From the NCBI GenBank assembly GCA_027698105.1, contig JAQERH010000038.1:1-25738 (forward strand): a stretch of 25,738 bases of DNA, given 5' to 3'. Origin of the DNA: Lachnospiraceae bacterium AM93-12TA (GTDB lineage Bacteria; Bacillota; Clostridia; Lachnospirales; Lachnospiraceae). Positions 14,320 to 21,128 of this stretch are shown piece by piece. The notes below the pieces were generated by a model that ran no database searches, had not been told where the DNA came from, and saw only the letters and a program-made list of their open reading frames with translations. The translations under genes and the position numbers were made by a program. Each line of letters begins with the position of its first letter. Position 1 is the first letter of the stretch.

Positions 14320-14874
14320 ATGCTTGACATGGAGTTTGAGATTCTGTACTGGCTTCAGGGATTTCACAGCCCGGTTTTAGATCAGGTGATGGAGACCGTC
14401 ACCCACCTGGGGGATAAGGGCTGGTTTTTCATTCTGCTGGGGACAGCGCTCTTTCTTATTCCCAGAACCCGCAGAGCAGGACTTTCTGTGCTTCTGTCCC
14501 TGCTTTGCGGGCTGATTCTGGGAAATCTGTGCTTGAAAAATCTGGTCATGCGGCCAAGGCCCTGCTGGATGGACGCAGCTGTGCCGCTGTTAATTCCAGT
14601 ACCTCACGACTATTCCTTTCCATCCGGCCACACCCTTGCAGCCTTTGAGACGGCTGTCAGCATTTTTTTGGCAAACAGGAAATGGGGAACAGTTTTCCTG
14701 GCTTTTGCGGTTTTAATCGGGATTTCCAGGATGTATCTGTTTGTACATTTTCCTACGGATGTGTTAGGAGGAGCAGCCCTTGGAATTTTTATTGCATGGT
14801 TTGTAAACAAAGGGATTGAAAAGTACCGTTTGTGTGATATACTGAGAATACAAAACAACAAGAAAGCAGAGTAG
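14320..14874 (+). CDS. PAP2-family membrane phosphatase
   Basis: 184 residues with about five membrane helices. All three PAP2 phosphatase motifs are present: K73-x6-R80-P81 (KNLVMRPRP), PSGH at 101-104, and S136-R137-x5-H143-x3-D147 (SRMYLFVHFPTD). This supports an active lipid phosphatase facing outward, probably on undecaprenyl diphosphate or phosphatidylglycerol phosphate; the substrate is inferred. AGGAG (14308-14312) inside the previous gene is 7 bases before ATG 14320; an upstream open frame to 14266 is a spurious overlap. The last 60 bases of the gene hold a probable promoter for folT, and its stop codon lies within the 5' strand of a THF riboswitch. Confidence 0.92.
   Translation: MLDMEFEILYWLQGFHSPVLDQVMETVTHLGDKGWFFILLGTALFLIPRTRRAGLSVLLSLLCGLILGNLCLKNLVMRPRPCWMDAAVPLLIPVPHDYSFPSGHTLAAFETAVSIFLANRKWGTVFLAFAVLIGISRMYLFVHFPTDVLGGAALGIFIAWFVNKGIEKYRLCDILRIQNNKKAE
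14816..14843 (+). promoter_or_regulatory. Promoter for folT inside the PAP2 coding sequence
   Basis: TTGAAA (14816-14821), a 16-base spacer and an extended -10 TGATATACT (14835-14843) identical to that of metF. The expected transcription start, near 14850, is about 16 bases before the first helix of the THF riboswitch. Confidence 0.55.
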
Positions 14875-14963
14875 GGGATCAGGCGTTAAGTGCCGGCTGG
14901 ACAGGGAGTTGCCAGCCGGACGAAAAAGAGTTTCTTTGCGGTCGGTTCCCCGCATCCCGCTGC
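14866..14963 (+). ncRNA. Tetrahydrofolate (THF) riboswitch aptamer
   Basis: The conserved core GGCGTTAAGTG (14882-14892) is followed by a perfect 8-bp P3 helix, CCGGCTGG (14893-14900) with CCAGCCGG (14912-14919), then ACGAA, a small AAAGA/TCTTT hairpin, GCGGT and the 3' strand ending CGCATCCCGCTGC. P1 is GCAG (14866-14869) with CTGC (14960-14963); P2 is GGGGA (14874-14878) with TTCCCC (14946-14951). The P3 loop GGGA can pair with TCCC (14955-14958), the known L3-J2/1 pseudoknot of this class. This matches the folT-type THF riboswitch described in Bacillota, and the gene downstream is a folate ECF S component. P1 starts eight bases before the end of the PAP2 coding sequence. Confidence 0.9.
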
Positions 14964-14979
14964 ATCCTCGGAATATACT

Positions 14980-15051
14980 GCTGCCCTGTTTCGTACAGGG
15001 CGGCGCGAAATAACCTCCCTGGTGCGGTTTGAGATTCTGCGCAAAGGAGGT
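14980..15051 (+). promoter_or_regulatory. Riboswitch expression platform sequestering the folT ribosome binding site
   Basis: A 10-bp hairpin (GCTGCCCTGT 14980-14989, ACAGGGCGGC 14995-15004, one wobble) lacks a U-tract. Downstream, ACCTCC (15013-15018) is exactly complementary to GGAGGT (15046-15051), which is the folT ribosome binding site, with extra TGCG/CGCA pairing (15023-15026, 15040-15043). Control of translation initiation, rather than termination, is inferred. Confidence 0.7.
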
Positions 15052-15059
15052 ATTTTTTT

Positions 15060-15632
15060 ATGAAGAAACTGGCGGAAGTGTATGTACAGTCCTGGAAGGA
15101 AGTCAAACACGTGCGTTCTCTGACTACAGCGGCTATGTTTATGGCAGTATCAGTAGTTCTGGGATATTTTACGATTGAAGCTGGACCGTACCTGAAAATT
15201 GGCTTTGGAAGCATAGCCAATCAGTTTGTCTACTATCTGTTTGGCCCTGTCCTGGGGGTGGTCTATGGCTGCCTGCTGGATCTGGTAAAATTTGCGGCAA
15301 AGCCCACAGGCGCTTTCTTCCCGGGCTTTACCATGGTTACCATGCTGGCGGCGATGATTTACGGAACCTTTCTGTACCGCAGACCCCTCACCTTCTCCAG
15401 GGTGCTGGCAGTTACGCTCTGTGTCGATTTAATCTGCAATGTGCTGCTGAATACCTGGTGTCTGAGTATTCTGTATGGAAAGGGAATGTCTGTGCTGATA
15501 GGACCGAGATTCGTGAAAAATATAGTGATGTGGCCCATAGACTCATTTCTCTTTTTCATTATAGCAAAAAAACTGGAGGAATTCGGCCTGGTGCGGGCAA
15601 TCCGGAAATTCGGCCATCCAGGGAAAGCATAA
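15060..15632 (+). CDS. folT: Folate ECF transporter S component (FolT)
   Basis: 190 residues with about five or six hydrophobic helices after a short cytoplasmic N-terminus. The first helix region (SLTTAAMFMAVSVVLGYFTI), the GFGSIANQFVYYLFGPVLGVVYG block and the LVKFAAKPTGAFFPGFT motif are typical of S components of energy-coupling factor transporters of the folate family. It captures folate and works with the shared EcfA, EcfA' and EcfT proteins, which are encoded elsewhere. The THF riboswitch directly upstream supports the folate assignment independently of the protein. The start follows AAAGGAGG (15043-15050) by 9 bases. Intracellular THF should switch expression off. Confidence 0.92.
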   Translation: MKKLAEVYVQSWKEVKHVRSLTTAAMFMAVSVVLGYFTIEAGPYLKIGFGSIANQFVYYLFGPVLGVVYGCLLDLVKFAAKPTGAFFPGFTMVTMLAAMIYGTFLYRRPLTFSRVLAVTLCVDLICNVLLNTWCLSILYGKGMSVLIGPRFVKNIVMWPIDSFLFFIIAKKLEEFGLVRAIRKFGHPGKA

Positions 15633-15639
15633 AAAGAAC

Positions 15640-15668
15640 GGGACAAACGGCTGTCAGCGTGATATAAT
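15640..15668 (+). promoter_or_regulatory. Promoter of the Mrp-type ATPase gene
   Basis: GGGACA (15640-15645), a 17-base spacer, and TATAAT (15663-15668) with an extended TG (15660-15661). It lies between folT and the ATPase gene. Confidence 0.6.
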
Positions 15669-15741
15669 CAAAATGATTTTCTGCTGAAAAAACTGCAGGA
15701 GCGTTTTTGAAAATAAAACAGATGGAGAGAGGAGAAAAATC

Positions 15742-16566
15742 ATGAGTGAATGTAATCATGACTGCGGCAGCTGCAGCGCTGACTGTGCTAGCAGACAGCC
15801 GGCCAGCTTTTTAGAACCGTTAAATCCACAGAGCACGGTAAAGAAGGTAATCGGAGTAGTCAGCGGAAAGGGCGGCGTGGGAAAATCCCTCGTTACTTCC
15901 CTGATGGCATGTAAGATGCGGGCGAGAAACCACAGAGTGGGAATTTTAGATGCAGATATTACAGGGCCGTCTATCCCCAAGGCTTTTGGCGTACACGAAA
16001 CAGTAGGCGTGACAGAGGATGAACTGATGATTCCCTGTGAGAGCCAGACAGGAATTCAGATGCTTTCCTCTAATCTTATTTTAGAGCATGAGACGGATCC
16101 GGTTATCTGGAGAGGCCCTATTGTAGGAGGAGTGATTAAGCAGTTCTGGGGACAGGCTCTCTGGAAGGATATTGACTATATGTTTGTAGATATGCCTCCA
16201 GGAACCGGAGATGTTCCTCTCACTGTATTCCAGTCTCTGCCCTTAGACGGTATCATCATTGTGACTTCTCCGCAGGATCTGGTTTCCATGATTGTGGCAA
16301 AGGCAGTCAATATGGCGAAAAAGATGAATGTGCCGATTATCGGACTGGTAGAAAACATGAGTTATCTGCTCTGTCCAGACTGCGGCCGCAGGATTTCTGT
16401 ATTTGGAGAAAGCAAGGCAGAAGAGGTGGCTAAGGAGTATGGCATTCCCATGCTGGCCCAGCTCCCTATTGATCCGAAAATTGCAGACAGTGTAGATCAG
16501 GGTGTTGTAGAATATGTAGAAGCTCCGTGGCTGGATGAGGCCGCTGACATTATCGAAAAGATGTAA
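15742..16566 (+). CDS. Mrp/NBP35-family iron-sulfur cluster carrier ATPase
   Basis: 274 residues. The P-loop is the deviant Walker A SGKGGVGKS (41-49) of the Mrp/NBP35/ApbC class, followed by LDADITGPSIPK and VDMPPGTGDVPLTV. A C-terminal CPDC pair (C211, C214) forms the bridging cluster site at the dimer interface. The N-terminus adds a ferredoxin-like Cys patch (residues 1-15, CNHDCGSCSADC), as in eukaryotic Nbp35 and many clostridial homologues, whereas E. coli Mrp lacks it. The role is assembly or transfer of [4Fe-4S] clusters in the cytoplasm. GAGGAG lies about 8 bases before the start. It is monocistronic between its own promoter and a strong terminator. Confidence 0.93.
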   Translation: MSECNHDCGSCSADCASRQPASFLEPLNPQSTVKKVIGVVSGKGGVGKSLVTSLMACKMRARNHRVGILDADITGPSIPKAFGVHETVGVTEDELMIPCESQTGIQMLSSNLILEHETDPVIWRGPIVGGVIKQFWGQALWKDIDYMFVDMPPGTGDVPLTVFQSLPLDGIIIVTSPQDLVSMIVAKAVNMAKKMNVPIIGLVENMSYLLCPDCGRRISVFGESKAEEVAKEYGIPMLAQLPIDPKIADSVDQGVVEYVEAPWLDEAADIIEKM

Positions 16567-16588
16567 AACAGTTACAGCAGTAAAGATG

Positions 16589-16638
16589 AAAGAGGATGTT
16601 TTCCTGAATGGCAGTTCAAACAGGAAGACATCCTCTTT
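16589..16638. terminator. Bidirectional terminator between Mrp and aminotransferase genes
   Basis: An 18-bp stem, AAAGAGGATGTTTTCCTG (16589-16606) with CAGGAAGACATCCTCTTT (16621-16638), has one wobble pair. It is followed by TTG on the plus strand and by TTCATC on the minus strand. It lies between convergent genes. Confidence 0.85.
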
Positions 16639-16662
16639 TGTCAGATCAGCAGTGTCTTAGAT

Positions 16663-17508
16663 TTAGTTTCCGGTCTCTCTCTGGAAACGCTCCAGGTAAG
16701 CATCCTGCAGCTTCTTGAACAGCTCAGGCGCCTTTCCTCCTACCGGTTTTCCCTCCAGCTCACAGGCTCTCACGATCAGTTTGGTGGAACTGGATACAAT
16801 AATTTCATCAGCTTCGTAAAGCTCTTTCATGGTAAACGGAGTCTCGTCAACCGGAATTCCCAGCCGTTTGCACTCCTGAATCAGATGCATTCTGGAAATG
16901 CCGGGAAGGATATAGTGATCGGTCGGATGGGTGATGAAAACTCCGTCCTTTAAAATGGAAACATTGCTGTGAGCGCATTCTGTGACAATGTCGCCGCGAT
17001 GGAAGATGCACTCGCCGCAGCCTGCCTCCTCAGCTTTCTGTGCAGCCATAACATTGGGCAGAAGGTTTAGAGTCTTAATATTGCAGTGAAGGAAGCGGGT
17101 ATCCTCTGTAGAGGTAAGTTTTAATGCACGATCAGGGTTGGAATTCTTTCCTGGCTTCATAGTAATCCACAGGTTTGGCTTTACGGAAGCGTCTGGGAAA
17201 ATATGGTTCCGGATAGCAGTTCCTCTGGTCAGCTGCCAGTACACGAGAATTTCTGAATCGTCCATTTTCTCAAGCATGGAGTAGAGGATATCTGTCAGCT
17301 CCTGTCTGGTATAAGGAACCGGGATCTTGATTAAACCAGCGCTGTTGTAAAAGCGGTTTAAATGATCTTCTAAGGCAAAAATTTTTCCATTTCTGGCCAG
17401 AGTAGCCTCATATACACCGTCGCCAAAATAGCCGGCTCTGTCGTTCATGGGGATGGTCATTTCCTCAAGAGGGCCGAAATTTCCGTTGTAATAACCTAAG
17501 TTTTTCAT
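16663..17508 (-). CDS. dat: D-amino acid aminotransferase (class IV, PLP)
   Basis: 281 residues. Fold type IV aminotransferase. The PLP lysine is K145 in HCNIKTLNLLPNV, the same number as in the Bacillus D-amino acid aminotransferase. Further blocks are MNDRAGYFGDGVYEAT at the N-terminus, YWQLTRGTAIRNHIFP (near 90-105) typical of D-amino acid enzymes, and the C-terminal EIIVSSSTKLIV. It probably interconverts D-alanine and D-glutamate with their keto acids, feeding peptidoglycan precursors. The related branched-chain and aminodeoxychorismate lyase groups are less likely given the RGTAIRNHIFP motif. It is monocistronic with a GGGAGG site 8 bases upstream and a well-formed promoter. Confidence 0.9.
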   Translation of the reverse strand: MKNLGYYNGNFGPLEEMTIPMNDRAGYFGDGVYEATLARNGKIFALEDHLNRFYNSAGLIKIPVPYTRQELTDILYSMLEKMDDSEILVYWQLTRGTAIRNHIFPDASVKPNLWITMKPGKNSNPDRALKLTSTEDTRFLHCNIKTLNLLPNVMAAQKAEEAGCGECIFHRGDIVTECAHSNVSILKDGVFITHPTDHYILPGISRMHLIQECKRLGIPVDETPFTMKELYEADEIIVSSSTKLIVRACELEGKPVGGKAPELFKKLQDAYLERFQRETGN

Positions 17509-17540
17509 AAATTGCCTCCCGTTTGGTATTATCTATGGAT

Positions 17541-17569
17541 AGCATACCATTAAAGGTATTGTTTGTAAA
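17541..17569 (-). promoter_or_regulatory. Promoter of the D-aminotransferase gene with internal inverted repeat
   Basis: On the minus strand TTTACA (17564-17569), a 17-base spacer and an extended -10 TGGTATGCT (TATGCT at 17541-17546). The inverted repeat ATACC (17544-17548) / GGTAT (17555-17559) sits in the spacer and overlaps the -10, a possible operator. Confidence 0.55.
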
Positions 17570-17669
17570 CACGGGATTTTGAGTTTGGGATTATTTTCAG
17601 AAATTTTGTGGAATTTCTGCTTCTTTCAAAAGCCGCTCGAAAGTTCAGGTAAAATTAATGAAAGATTCA

Positions 17670-17698
17670 TTGTTTCCCTGACGCTTTTCAGCTATAAT
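17670..17698 (+). promoter_or_regulatory. Promoter of the RelQ-type synthetase gene
   Basis: TTGTTT (17670-17675), a 17-base spacer and a perfect TATAAT (17693-17698). The predicted transcription start is about 30 bases before the start codon. Confidence 0.65.
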
Positions 17699-17738
17699 AG
17701 AAGAAAAACAACAGAATGACAAACCAGAGGTGTGCGAT

Positions 17739-18482
17739 ATGAGTTTTAACCAGAATCCGAACAGCGAGCTGAATCAGTCCGTTGTGATCGGACCAAGAGA
17801 GGTAGAAGTGCCGGAGAGCCTGATTGGCGAGGCCATAGAGTTCAGGAATGAGATGATGAAGTATTCCTGTGCAATCAGGGAGCTTAAGACAAAGTTAGAG
17901 GTGCTGAATGATGAGCTCTCTGTTCGAAATCAGAGAAATCCCATCGAGATGATCCGCTCCCGTGTGAAGAAGCCTCAGAGTATTTTCGAAAAGCTGAAGC
18001 GCAGAGGACTTCCTGTCACAGTGGAGTCTATGAGGGAGCATCTGGATGACATCGCAGGCGTCCGTGTGATCTGTTCCTTTATTGACGATATTTATGATGT
18101 CAGCCGGATGCTGGCCAGACAGGATGATATAAAAGTGATTGCCATTAAGGATTATATCAGAAGCCCTAAGGTGAACGGCTACAGAAGCTATCACATGATT
18201 CTGGAGGTTCCGGTATTTTTTTCCAACTGCAAACAATACATACGTGCAGAAGTGCAGATACGAACCATTGCCATGGATTTCTGGGCCAGCCTGGATCACC
18301 AGCTGAAGTACAAAAAGGAGATGACAGAGGAGGAAGCTGCGGAGATAGGAGAAGATTTACGCAGATGCGCCGAAGTGATTGCCGGAACAGACTGGAAGAT
18401 GCTGGAAATCCGCCGAAAGATTGAGGATCGGGAGCAGATGAAGGAGTACGACATCAATAAAGGCCGGGAGAAGGTAGTATAA
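17739..18482 (+). CDS. relQ: Small alarmone synthetase, RelQ/YjbM type
   Basis: 247 residues. Single RelA/SpoT synthetase domain with the full RelQ (SAS1) signature: RSRVKKPQSIFEKLKRRG (73-90), DDIAGVRVICSFIDDIY, SPKVNGYRSYHMIL (142-155) and EVQIRTIAMDFWASLDH (171-187). It transfers pyrophosphate from ATP to GTP, GDP or GMP and acts in the cytoplasm as a tetramer in studied homologues. It has no hydrolase domain, so removal of the alarmone must be done elsewhere. ATG 17739 follows AGAGG by 8 bases; a GTG at 17730 is the alternative but would overlap the ribosome binding site. It is a single-gene unit with its own promoter and terminator. Confidence 0.93.
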   Translation: MSFNQNPNSELNQSVVIGPREVEVPESLIGEAIEFRNEMMKYSCAIRELKTKLEVLNDELSVRNQRNPIEMIRSRVKKPQSIFEKLKRRGLPVTVESMREHLDDIAGVRVICSFIDDIYDVSRMLARQDDIKVIAIKDYIRSPKVNGYRSYHMILEVPVFFSNCKQYIRAEVQIRTIAMDFWASLDHQLKYKKEMTEEEAAEIGEDLRRCAEVIAGTDWKMLEIRRKIEDREQMKEYDINKGREKVV

Positions 18483-18500
18483 AAGAATATAAAATATAAA

Positions 18501-18570
18501 AAAGAAACAAGTTTTCCATGTTCCATTTAAAGTCACTGGAAAACTTGTTTCTTTCTTTTTATATTTTTTA
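18501..18570. terminator. Very strong bidirectional terminator
   Basis: AAAGAAACAAGTTTTCCA (18501-18518) and its exact complement (18537-18554) form an 18-bp perfect stem, extendable through flanking A/T-rich sequence. T-rich tails occur on both strands. It separates the RelQ gene from the convergent membrane-protein gene. Confidence 0.9.
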
Positions 18571-18586
18571 TCTTCGGTGAAAGGCA

Positions 18587-18943
18587 TTAACAGGGCGGAA
18601 ACTGCCGTTTTTTGCCTTTGAATGCAGTGACTGCCATAAAAATATATCCAATCACAAGATACAGGATCCCGTAAAACATAAAATCCTGACTTTTCATATC
18701 AAGGAATATAAGGCTTCCCGAAATAAATAATCCTGTTAAAAGCAGAGGCTGAAACCAGGAGGAGGAGATATTTTTTCCGGCGAAAATGCCTGATGCGGCT
18801 GCAGCGGCAGGATTTATGATGAAAAACATAAGCAGCAAAGCCGCCATACCGCTGTCAGCGGGAACGAAGGTTATCGCAAGCCATGGAAGCTCAAGCATGA
18901 CTGCGGCTGATAGGAAAGCACAGATACTATTTTGTTTGAACAT
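18587..18943 (-). CDS. Small four-helix membrane protein, unknown function
   Basis: 118 residues. Four hydrophobic segments (roughly 7-27, 32-52, 65-82 and 88-108) and a basic tail (KGKKRQFPPC) predict an integral membrane protein with its C-terminus in the cytoplasm. No motif is recognised. The start has an AGGAGG site about 9 bases upstream, which supports a real gene. It lies 105 bases downstream of the tandem GNAT gene on the same strand and may be co-transcribed with it. Function unknown. Confidence 0.72.
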   Translation of the reverse strand: MFKQNSICAFLSAAVMLELPWLAITFVPADSGMAALLLMFFIINPAAAAASGIFAGKNISSSWFQPLLLTGLFISGSLIFLDMKSQDFMFYGILYLVIGYIFMAVTAFKGKKRQFPPC

Positions 18944-19048
18944 ACACAGGTTCCTCCTTTAAGACACATTCCAGCTGACGTCTAATTCTGTATATTTCAT
19001 TTTCATGCAGATCTCTGTATTGAATCATAACTCAGTTTCCCTCCATTT

Positions 19049-19870
19049 TTAGTATAAATAGTAGGATAAGCTCTCCTTAATATGGAATCCTGCCTTCCGG
19101 TACAGGGATACGGCAGGTGCGTTAAGCCCTGATACATGGAGAGAAAGGCGTCTGCAGCCAGGGCGCGGAAGCCCCTTTAGAAGGAGAGAAAGTGTGAGTG
19201 AAAGGGCCTCCCAGCCCAGTCCCAGTCCCCGCAGCTCCTCTTTGATTTCAAAACTGTAGAAACAGGCGCTGTCACCAAAAAAGGACAGGCAGCAGTTTCC
19301 AACGGTTTTCTCTTCCTGGTAAAAGGAGAGGAGAAAGGAGTCATGTTCTGTCTCCTCCCACTGGGCATGGAGGCGGCTGCCAGGAACTTTCCAGGTGTCA
19401 GGCGCAGACGTCTCCTGAAAAGGAGCGCCGGAAAAAGCCTCTGCACATGCCGGCTCCAGTTCCATCCTGTATTCATCCCTGTCATGAACGGCTTCCAGAG
19501 AAGCCAGGGCAGCCAAAGTTCCAGGCTCAGGATCGCTTACAGGAAAATAGAGATCCACCTCTTCAATGTCCTGGGATAATTCGTCAAAAAGTAAAGAAAA
19601 ATATCCTTTTTGGCGGAAACAGGGCCTGGTAAAGGCCGCGCATTCGGCGCAGCTTCCATCCGGCTCTTCAAAAAAACTTAAAACTGCTGCACAGGCTAAT
19701 TCCTCTGGATGGGAGGCCGTGCCGTTATCTGCAAAAAGCAGATAAAACAGATCCCCGTCTTCAAAAGGGAAGAACGGAGTATAGCCGTTACAATCCCTGC
19801 ATTCATTTAAAAGCTCTGTTATCGCTTCTGTCTGTCCGGCAGAAAGATGGTCGGTTCGTATGATATTCAT
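19049..19870 (-). CDS. Tandem GNAT-domain N-acetyltransferase
   Basis: 273 residues. The C-terminal half is a clear GNAT domain: acetyl-CoA loop RGLGLG at 214-219 and the closing NAPAVSLYRKAGF motif at 250-262. The N-terminal half (about 1-135) looks like a second, degenerate GNAT domain: RPCFRQKGYFSLL (82-94) aligns with the acetyl-CoA loop but lacks its glycines. Such tandem proteins usually keep one active domain. The substrate is unknown. AGGAG lies 8 bases before the ATG. It is divergent from lrgA across a 150-base region that holds promoters for both directions. Confidence 0.85.
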   Translation of the reverse strand: MNIIRTDHLSAGQTEAITELLNECRDCNGYTPFFPFEDGDLFYLLFADNGTASHPEELACAAVLSFFEEPDGSCAECAAFTRPCFRQKGYFSLLFDELSQDIEEVDLYFPVSDPEPGTLAALASLEAVHDRDEYRMELEPACAEAFSGAPFQETSAPDTWKVPGSRLHAQWEETEHDSFLLSFYQEEKTVGNCCLSFFGDSACFYSFEIKEELRGLGLGWEALSLTLSLLLKGLPRPGCRRLSLHVSGLNAPAVSLYRKAGFHIKESLSYYLY

Positions 19871-19905
19871 AAAAGTCTCCTAAACTTCTTTGTACTCTTC
19901 TTATG

Positions 19906-19935
19906 AGTATAGTCCATAGAAATGATGAATTTCAA
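19906..19935 (-). promoter_or_regulatory. Promoter of the GNAT gene
   Basis: On the minus strand TTGAAA (19930-19935), an 18-base spacer and TATACT (19906-19911). Confidence 0.55.
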
Positions 19936-19958
19936 CAAAAATATAAGAGTTTTTTCTA

Positions 19959-19987
19959 TTGTGCGATGAAAATCGCAGTGATAAAAT
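19959..19987 (+). promoter_or_regulatory. lrgAB promoter with palindromic operator candidate
   Basis: TTGTGC (19959-19964), a 17-base spacer, and TAAAAT (19982-19987) with extended TG (19979-19980). The inverted repeat GCGAT-GAAA-ATCGC (19963-19976) fills most of the spacer and touches the -35, a placement typical of a repressor site. Confidence 0.55.
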
Positions 19988-20020
19988 AAAAAGAGTTTAT
20001 AAAAATAAGGAGGACTGAAG

Positions 20021-20386
20021 ATGAAATTCATCAAGGGTATTACAATCATTTTCGGCATCACGATGACAGGAGAATTTTTCAACGTCCTGCTTCCTCTTCC
20101 AATTCCCTCTGGGGTATATGGACTGTTCCTTCTTTTGGCAGGATTGTGTCTGAAAGCTGTGAAACTGGAGGATGTGGAGGAGCCGGGAAGTTTTTTCCTC
20201 GATACCATGCCTCTCATGTTTATTCCGGCAGGAGTAGGTCTGATGAGCAGCTGGGACGTGATGGAGAGCGTACTGATTCCTCTGACAGTTATTACGGCTG
20301 CCTCCACGGTTATCGTTATGGCTGTGACGGGAAGAACGGCTCAGTACATAATCAGAAAGAATAAGCAGGAAGGGCAGGAACAATAG
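20021..20386 (+). CDS. lrgA: CidA/LrgA family holin-like protein
   Basis: 121 residues with four hydrophobic helices and a charged C-terminus (RKNKQEGQEQ). Family features include the GEFFNVLLPLPIPSGVYGLFLL block and FLDTMPLMFIPAGVGLM. LrgA-type proteins work with LrgB in murein hydrolase export control, and in several bacteria the pair moves pyruvate or related small molecules across the membrane; which applies here is not known. AAGGAGG (20007-20013) is 7 bases upstream. lrgB begins one base after the stop codon. No LytSR-type two-component genes are adjacent. Confidence 0.9.
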   Translation: MKFIKGITIIFGITMTGEFFNVLLPLPIPSGVYGLFLLLAGLCLKAVKLEDVEEPGSFFLDTMPLMFIPAGVGLMSSWDVMESVLIPLTVITAASTVIVMAVTGRTAQYIIRKNKQEGQEQ

Positions 20387-20387
20387 A

Positions 20388-21080
20388 ATGGAATCAATAG
20401 CCGGGACATCTCTGTATTTTGGGATGTTACTCAGTGTGGGAGCGTATCTGTTCGGCATGTGGCTGAAGGAGAAGACGGGGCTTTCTGTGTTAAATCCCCT
20501 TCTGGTAGCAATTATTGCCGTTATTTTGTTTTTAAAGGTATTTCATGTGAGCTATGAAGCCTATAATAAGGGGGGAGAGTATTTAAGCTGGTTCCTGACA
20601 CCGGCAACGGTCTGTCTGGCAATTCCCCTCTACAAGCAGTTGGAGCTGCTGCTTAGCAATAAGCTGGCCGTGGCAGCGTCGATTCTGACTGGAGTTCTGG
20701 GAAGCGCAGGAAGTATCTTTGTAATGTCTAAAGCATTTGGGCTGAATCACCAGCTCTATGTATCCCTGCTCCCCAAATCGATTACTACAGCCATTGGAAT
20801 GGGTGTCAGTGAAGAGGCGGGCGGTATTGTAACACTGACCGTTGTGAGTATTATTGTGACAGGAATTATAGGAAATATTATAGCAGATCTGGTTTTCAGG
20901 CTGCTCAAAATAGAGGAACCCATGGCAAAGGGACTGGCTCTCGGCACATCGGCCCACGCCATTGGAACAGCCAGAGCACTGGAACTGGGAGAGGTGGAAG
21001 GCGCTATGTCAAGTCTTGCCATTGCAGTGGCCGGTATTCTGACCGTGATTGTGGTTCCGCTTATTTCAGAAATGATTTAA
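20388..21080 (+). CDS. lrgB: LrgB/CidB family membrane protein
   Basis: 230 residues with six to seven membrane helices. The LrgB family blocks are clear: NPLLVAIIAVILFLKVF, GGEYLSWFLTPATVCLAIPLYKQ (adjoining pieces), LLPKSITTAIGMGVSEEAGG and LALGTSAHAIGTARALELGEVEGAMSSLAI near the C-terminus. It is the partner of LrgA and the likely transport subunit. It starts one base after lrgA, and the nitroreductase gene follows by 48 bases without a terminator, so the three are likely one transcript. Confidence 0.93.
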   Translation: MESIAGTSLYFGMLLSVGAYLFGMWLKEKTGLSVLNPLLVAIIAVILFLKVFHVSYEAYNKGGEYLSWFLTPATVCLAIPLYKQLELLLSNKLAVAASILTGVLGSAGSIFVMSKAFGLNHQLYVSLLPKSITTAIGMGVSEEAGGIVTLTVVSIIVTGIIGNIIADLVFRLLKIEEPMAKGLALGTSAHAIGTARALELGEVEGAMSSLAIAVAGILTVIVVPLISEMI

Positions 21081-21128
21081 GACAGGTTAAATGATGAATT
21101 GCGAAGAGGCGGGAAGGGAAGAAAAAGA

